Assembly: GCA_041687435.1 (NCBI GenBank) | Contig: JAWLBX010000004.1 | Span: forward strand, 124,001-188,000 | Origin: JACKII01 sp041687435 | Lineage (GTDB): Bacteria; Pseudomonadota; Alphaproteobacteria; Bin95 | Direction of reading: 5' to 3' | DNA: 64,000 nt | Shown: positions 59,808 through 64,000 of the stretch, piece after piece | Layout of the letters: each line of letters begins with the position of its first letter | Position numbering within the stretch: the first letter of the stretch is position 1 | Notes under the pieces: generated by a model | Told to the model about the DNA's origin: nothing | The model's database searches: none | The model's input: the letters and a program-made list of their open reading frames with translations, nothing else | Position numbers and translations under genes: made by a program

Positions 59808-60404
59808 ATGAGCAGAGCTAGCGCTGCGGCAGAGGCCGCCAACCCCAATATCGTCGCCCGTCCCGACCGGACCATTGTCCTGGTGGGAATGATGGGCGTT
59901 GGCAAAACCACCATTGGCAAGCGCTTGGCGCAACGCCTTGGCATGGATTTCATCGATGCCGATGCCGAGATCGAAAAGGCGGCAGGCTACACCATTCCCG
60001 AGATATTCGAAAAATTCGGCGAGGCGCAGTTCCGCGATGGAGAGCGCCGGGTCATCGCCCGTTTGTTGAAGGATGAGCCGGCGCACGTCCTGGCGGCGGG
60101 TGGCGGCGCTTTCAACGATCCGGAAACGCGGGAGCGCATCGCCGAACGCGGCATCTCCGTCTGGCTGCGTGCGGAGTTGGACGTGCTGGCCAAGCGCGTC
60201 GCCCGCCGCAACAATCGCCCCTTGCTTGCCGATGGCGATGTGGAACAGAAACTTGCGGTTCTGATGGAGGAGCGGGCGCCGATCTATTCTCTTGCCGATC
60301 TTCACCTCGACACCAGCGAGGGTGAGCCGGAGGACAGCGTGCAGGCCCTGGTGCAGAAACTGGAGGAGGGCGGTTACATGAAAGTTTACGCAACCCGGTC
60401 ATGA
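59808..60404 (+). CDS. aroK: Shikimate kinase
   Basis: 198-aa P-loop kinase phosphorylating shikimate in aromatic amino acid synthesis. VLVGMMGVGKTTIGKRLA (Walker A at 27-34), FIDADAEIE for substrate/Mg, EAQFRDGERRVIARL, VLAAGGGAF and the LID RNNRPLL are all present. A short N-terminal extension precedes the fold. The TGA overlaps the aroB ATG. Confidence 0.95.
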   Translation: MSRASAAAEAANPNIVARPDRTIVLVGMMGVGKTTIGKRLAQRLGMDFIDADAEIEKAAGYTIPEIFEKFGEAQFRDGERRVIARLLKDEPAHVLAAGGGAFNDPETRERIAERGISVWLRAELDVLAKRVARRNNRPLLADGDVEQKLAVLMEERAPIYSLADLHLDTSEGEPEDSVQALVQKLEEGGYMKVYATRS

Positions 60405-61528
60405 ACGGCGTGCACCGCCTTTCGGTCAATCTGGGTGCCGCTGCTGTCGACCGCTCCTATGACATTTTGATTGGCCCTGGTCTGATTGCGGCCGCAGGCA
60501 AACTCATCGCCGAGCGCCTGGCGGGCCGCCGGGCCGTGATCTTGACGGATAGCTGCGTCGGGCCGCTTTATGCCGATGCCATGGCCGCGTCGTTGAAGGC
60601 CGCAGGCATGGAATCCGAGACCCTGATCATTCCGGCGGGCGAGGCGGCCAAAAGCTTCGACCAATTGGGCGCGCTTTTGGATCAATGCCTGGACGCCGGT
60701 CTTGACCGCAAGAGCTTCCTGGTCGCTCTCGGCGGCGGTGTTGTCGGCGATTTGGGTGGTTTTCTCGCAGCAATCCTGCTGCGCGGCATCGACTATGTGC
60801 AGGTGCCGACGACTCTGCTGTCCCAGGTGGACAGTTCCGTTGGCGGCAAAACCGCGATCAATACCCGCCACGGTAAGAACCTGGTCGGCGCCTTTCACCA
60901 GCCGCGGCTGGTGCTGGCCGATACCGGCGTATTGAAGACGCTGCCGAAGCGCGAATTGCTGTCCGGCTATGCCGAGGTGGCCAAATACGGCCTGATCGAC
61001 CAGCCGAGTTTCTGGGTATGGCTGGAGGAAAATTCTGGCCGCATGCTGGCGTTGGAACCGGAAGCGCTGGCCCATGCGGTGCGTGTCAGTTGCGAGGCAA
61101 AGGCTGCCGTCGTCGCGGCGGACGAGCGGGAAGGCGGCGTGCGCGCGCTGCTGAATCTCGGCCACACATTTGGTCATGCGATCGAGGCGGAGGCGGGATA
61201 TGGCGGCCAGGTGCTGCATGGCGAGGCGGTGGCCGTCGGCATGGCGCTGGCCTTCCGCCATTCCGTGCGGCTGGGGCTTTGCGAGCCGCCAGAGGCCGAC
61301 CGGGTGGAGGCGCATCTGACCGAAGTCGGCCTGCCGGTGGCGCCACGGCTGGTCATGGGGCAGCAGTTGCCCACCATCGACCGGCTAATGGCCCGCATGG
61401 CCTCCGACAAGAAGGCGGAAGGCGGGAAGCTCACCCTGATCCTAGCCCGTGGTATCGGCCAGAGCTTCATCGCCAGGGATGCCGACGCGGCCAAGGTGAT
61501 CGAAACATGGGAGGAGGCGCTGGCCTAG
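60401..61528 (+). CDS. aroB: 3-dehydroquinate synthase
   Basis: 375-aa NAD- and metal-dependent enzyme converting DAHP to 3-dehydroquinate. Family motifs are IPAGEAAKSFDQLG, LGGGVVGDLGGFLAAILLRGIDYVQVPTTLLSQVDSSVGGKTAIN (read in sections), GYAEVAKYGLI and LNLGHTFGHAIEAEAGY with the metal His. Start overlaps aroK (ATGA). The stop shares CTAG with the convergent DMT gene. Confidence 0.96.
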   Translation: MNGVHRLSVNLGAAAVDRSYDILIGPGLIAAAGKLIAERLAGRRAVILTDSCVGPLYADAMAASLKAAGMESETLIIPAGEAAKSFDQLGALLDQCLDAGLDRKSFLVALGGGVVGDLGGFLAAILLRGIDYVQVPTTLLSQVDSSVGGKTAINTRHGKNLVGAFHQPRLVLADTGVLKTLPKRELLSGYAEVAKYGLIDQPSFWVWLEENSGRMLALEPEALAHAVRVSCEAKAAVVAADEREGGVRALLNLGHTFGHAIEAEAGYGGQVLHGEAVAVGMALAFRHSVRLGLCEPPEADRVEAHLTEVGLPVAPRLVMGQQLPTIDRLMARMASDKKAEGGKLTLILARGIGQSFIARDADAAKVIETWEEALA

Positions 61529-62400
61529 CCTCTGCCCCGCTTCGCCCGGCTTTCCGCAGCGGTAATATAGCTGACGCTGGCGAATACGATCAGCGCGCCC
61601 AAAACGGTGAACAGGTCCGGTACCTCCAAATAAAGCAGGAAACCGGCCACCGCCGCGAACGGCAGGCGTAGGTAGTCAAACGGCATGACCACACTGGCCT
61701 CGCCATGGCCCAGTGCCTTGGTCATGCAATACTGCGCGCCGAAGCCGGAGCCTGCCAGCAACCCGATCCAGGGCAGCATTGCCAGCGACGGCGTCACCCA
61801 TACATAGGCGGCAGGAACAGCCGAGAGCAACAGGATGATGGCGTTGACGCTGAAGGTCATCTTCGCGACCGGCTCTGCCCGCGTCATCAGCTTCACCACC
61901 GTGTTGGACAGCGCGTAGAAGACGGAGCAGCCGAGCAGCGCGAGCGTCGCCAGGCTCACCTCGGTAAAGCCGGGCCGCACGATGGTCAGCACGCCCACAA
62001 AGCCCGCCAGCGTCGCCAGCCAGCGGGCCATGCCCGGCCGCTCGCCGATGAAGGCGACCGCCAGCAGGATGGTGAACAGCGGATAGACTGCCTGCAACGC
62101 CGTCGCATCGGCCAGCGGCGCATTGGCGACGCCATAGAACATCAGCGTGATCGCGCCGAAGGTGCAGAAGCCGCGGGCCAGATGCATGAGCGGCATGTCG
62201 GTCTTGAACGCACTGGCGCGATTGCGCACCAGCCAGGGCAGCATCAGCAGCAATGCGGTGCCGACCCGCAGGAAGACGATTTCGAAGGTGGAGATTTCGG
62301 CCGAAAGCTGCCGGGCCGCGATATACATCGCCGTCAGCGAGGCCGCCGTGCCGGTCATCCAGGCGATGCCCAGCGCATTGCTGGCGCGCAACAGGCTCAT
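61525..62400 (-). CDS. DMT-superfamily (EamA) transporter, copy 2 of tandem pair
   Basis: 291-aa ten-helix protein. NALGIAWMTGTAASLTAMYIAARQL opens repeat 1; VANAPLADATALQAVYPLFTILLAV and VVMPFDYLRLPFAAVAGFLLYLE are family signatures. It is clearly related to its upstream neighbour and more distantly to the DMT gene at 47803. ATG 62400 overlaps the neighbour's stop by 4 bp. Cargo is unknown; exporters of metabolites or amino acids are common in this family. Confidence 0.87.
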   Translation of the reverse strand: MSLLRASNALGIAWMTGTAASLTAMYIAARQLSAEISTFEIVFLRVGTALLLMLPWLVRNRASAFKTDMPLMHLARGFCTFGAITLMFYGVANAPLADATALQAVYPLFTILLAVAFIGERPGMARWLATLAGFVGVLTIVRPGFTEVSLATLALLGCSVFYALSNTVVKLMTRAEPVAKMTFSVNAIILLLSAVPAAYVWVTPSLAMLPWIGLLAGSGFGAQYCMTKALGHGEASVVMPFDYLRLPFAAVAGFLLYLEVPDLFTVLGALIVFASVSYITAAESRAKRGRG

Positions 62401-63260
62401 TTCCGTCGCGCCTCCGACGCTGCGATGTAACTGACGCTGGCAAAGATGATGGCTCCGCCCGCCAGGGTAAACGCGTCGGGAACCTCGCGGTAGATGAGGT
62501 AGCCCAGAATGGCAGCGAAGGGCAGGCGCAGATAGTCGAACGGCATGACTACGCCTGCCTCGCCGTGGTTCAGCGCCCGCGTCAGGCACATGTGCGCCGC
62601 ATAGCCGCTAAGTGCCAGGAGGCCGATCCACGGCACCGCCGCCGGTGGCGGTGTCACCCACACATAGAGCGCGGGGATCGCCGACAGCACCAGGATGGTG
62701 GCGTTGACCGAGAACACCATCTGCGTCGGCCTGTCGATGCCAGCCATCATGCGGACGATGGTGTTGGACGCTGCATAGAAGATCGAACAGCCCAGCAGCG
62801 CCAGCGTCGGCGGCCCGATTGCGGCGAAACCGGGCCGGACGATTACCAGAATGCCAGCAAAGCCGGCCAGCGCCGCCACCCAGCGCCTCACTCCGCAGCG
62901 TTCGCCCAGTAGCAACGCCACCAGCATGATGGTGAAAAGAGGATAGGTGGACTGCAGCGCGCTGGCGTCCGCCAGCGGCGAGTGAGAGATGCCGTAGAAC
63001 AGCATGCTCATGGCGGTGAAGGTGCTGGCGCCACGCAGCAGATGCATGCCGGGCCGGCGGGATCGAAAGGCGTTGAGCCTTTCCTGCCAGAGCCATGGCA
63101 GCATCAGCACAATTGTGAAGACCGATCGCAGGAACAGGATTTCGAACGTCGGCAACATCGTGCCCAGTTCCCGCACCGCTACGAACAGCCCGGAGAATGC
63201 AACGGCGGCACCCAGCATCCAGGCAATGCCCAGCGGATTGTTGACGGGCGGGCGGGTCAT
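62397..63260 (-). CDS. DMT-superfamily (EamA) transporter, copy 1 of tandem pair
   Basis: 287-aa ten-helix protein with NNPLGIAWMLGAAVAFSGLFVAVREL, SHSPLADASALQSTYPLFTIMLVALLLGE and VVMPFDYLRLPFAAILGYLIYRE, parallel to the next gene throughout. The start at ATG 63260 is downstream of the cyclophilin terminator; a longer frame would run through that hairpin and is rejected. Overlapping stop/start implies both copies are made together and could form a heterodimer. Confidence 0.87.
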   Translation of the reverse strand: MTRPPVNNPLGIAWMLGAAVAFSGLFVAVRELGTMLPTFEILFLRSVFTIVLMLPWLWQERLNAFRSRRPGMHLLRGASTFTAMSMLFYGISHSPLADASALQSTYPLFTIMLVALLLGERCGVRRWVAALAGFAGILVIVRPGFAAIGPPTLALLGCSIFYAASNTIVRMMAGIDRPTQMVFSVNATILVLSAIPALYVWVTPPPAAVPWIGLLALSGYAAHMCLTRALNHGEAGVVMPFDYLRLPFAAILGYLIYREVPDAFTLAGGAIIFASVSYIAASEARRK

Positions 63261-63292
63261 GGACGGGGTGGCACCGGGCTTCGGTTGGCAAT

Positions 63293-63330
63293 GAAAAGCG
63301 CCGCCCCGGCCGGCTGCCGGAGCGGCGCTT
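63293..63330 (-). terminator. Rho-independent terminator after the cyclophilin gene
   Basis: Long stem AAGCGCCGC-C-CCGGC pairing with GCCGG-A-GCGGCGCTT (one mismatch), loop CGGCT, followed on the minus strand by TTTTCATT. It is 94 bp past the cyclophilin stop and 32 bp before the first DMT start. Confidence 0.8.
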
Positions 63331-63423
63331 CTGCATGTGGGCATCAGCGATGAGCTGAAGCTTAGCCCAGTGGTTCCGGCGCCGCCAAGGTCTTATCCCC
63401 CGCGTGCCGGGCCAGGCTCTGCC

Positions 63424-63897
63424 TCAGTCCTGAAGGTACATCCGCACGATGGTATCCGGGTCGTTGACCGATCCGTTCATCGCTGGCGAGCCCTTCTTGA
63501 TCTGGTCGATATGCTCCATACCCGCGGTCACTTGGCCCCAAACGGTGTACTGACCGTCCAGGTGCGGCGAGCGGTCGAACATGATGAAAAACTGGCTGTC
63601 TGCGCTGTTCGGGCTCTGCGCGCGCGCCATGCCGAGCGTTCCACGCTCGAACGGTGCCTTGGTGAATTCCGCATCCAGGTTCTGACCGGAGCCGCCAGTG
63701 CCATCGCCACGCGGGTCTCCGGTCTGGGCCATGAAGCCGTCAATGACCCGGTGGAATTTCAGGCCGTCATAGAAACCTTCGCTGGCCAATTGCTTGATGC
63801 GTGCAACGTGCTTCGGTGCCAGGTCGGGCCGAAGTTCGATCACCACATTGCCGGTGCGCAGTTCCAGGATCAGGGTATTGCTGGCGGATTCGCTCAT
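63424..63897 (-). CDS. Peptidyl-prolyl cis-trans isomerase, cyclophilin type
   Basis: 157-aa cytoplasmic cyclophilin (PpiB-like; no signal peptide) that speeds proline isomerisation in folding proteins. VVIELRPDLAPKHVARIKQLA, FHRVIDGFMAQTGDP with the catalytic Arg, and SQFFIMFDRSPHLDGQYTVWGQV are conserved. ATG 63897 follows a C-rich run without a good ribosome site; a 24-codon upstream extension lacks family similarity. A strong terminator lies downstream. Confidence 0.93.
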   Translation of the reverse strand: MSESASNTLILELRTGNVVIELRPDLAPKHVARIKQLASEGFYDGLKFHRVIDGFMAQTGDPRGDGTGGSGQNLDAEFTKAPFERGTLGMARAQSPNSADSQFFIMFDRSPHLDGQYTVWGQVTAGMEHIDQIKKGSPAMNGSVNDPDTIVRMYLQD

Positions 63898-64000
63898 AGG
63901 GGGGGGTGTCCATCTGGGAAAAATCGGCGCCACCCTAGCCGGGGCGCGGCGACGATACAACTGCCTCACCAGCCCTGCAGCACTGCGCCCAGCGCTCGCG

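Noticed and set aside
63966..64000. Possible 3' end of a minus-strand gene at the right edge (ends ...LQGW, TGA)
   Set aside because: Only 10 codons visible before the edge; cannot be told from a random open stretch.

Overview
The window is high-GC bacterial chromosome that reads as an alphaproteobacterium, probably Rhodospirillales-like. Three things point there: the cysG-DUF2849-cysI sulfite-reduction order beside an Lrp/AsnC regulator; the dgt-argS-SPOR-nagZ-M50-scpA-scpB...tatABC-serS-surE housekeeping block; and the wealth of TRAP transporters, acyl-CoA/CoA-transferase genes and sugar-acid genes. Base composition and codon use look even. I see no phage, IS element, CRISPR array, tRNA or rRNA. 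Genus-level assignment is inference.

Left part (1-7.5 kb): the sulfite-assimilation operon (siroheme synthase, DUF2849, sulfite reductase running off the left edge) divergent from an Lrp/AsnC regulator; an enolase-superfamily enzyme; and a two-gene surface-polysaccharide pair (O-antigen-ligase-like membrane protein and glycosyltransferase). From 7.6 to 10.7 kb lies a complete TRAP transporter (dctP-dctQ-dctM order). Next, on the minus strand, come a 57-aa zinc-finger gene, polA and rlmJ.

Middle (14.7-32 kb) is a catabolic stretch. A lipoprotein alpha/beta-hydrolase precedes otnK-otnC-otnI, which take 4-carbon 2-oxo/3-oxo acids to DHAP. A second TRAP operon with a trailing carboxymuconolactone-decarboxylase-like gene faces a single-chain double CoA-transferase. 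A Nudix hydrolase overlaps a Pit phosphate transporter. An acyl-CoA dehydrogenase faces a serine hydrolase plus two aldo/keto reductases across a 25-bp palindrome.

From 32 to 45.6 kb is the conserved cell-envelope, chromosome-segregation and translation block: LysM/M23 lipoprotein, surE, serS, tatCBA, an inserted FbpC-like ABC ATPase, scpB, scpA, M50 protease, nagZ, SPOR protein, argS, dgt and divergent erpA. Two 15-bp boxes that look like Fur sites, and match each other at 14 of 15 positions when one is inverted, lie upstream of the ABC ATPase and of erpA.

Right part (45.7-64 kb): an orphan hydantoinase A, an SBP-nitroreductase-DMT operon, an IalB-like secreted protein, an FMN hydroxyacid oxidase divergent from a dimethylglycine-dehydrogenase-like flavoenzyme, ilvE, an M20 peptidase, xerD-type recombinase with an upstream secreted protein of unknown function and a 46-aa membrane peptide, aroK-aroB, two tandem DMT exporters and a cyclophilin. 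Several genes missing from a simple long-ORF view were recovered by reading: partial cysI, the 57-aa zinc finger and the 46-aa membrane protein. I do not see an unmistakable new defence or mobile system. The most promising unusual items are the Nudix-Pit coupling, the TRAP/CMD/double-CoA-transferase module, the Fur-like box pair and the 25-bp palindrome.
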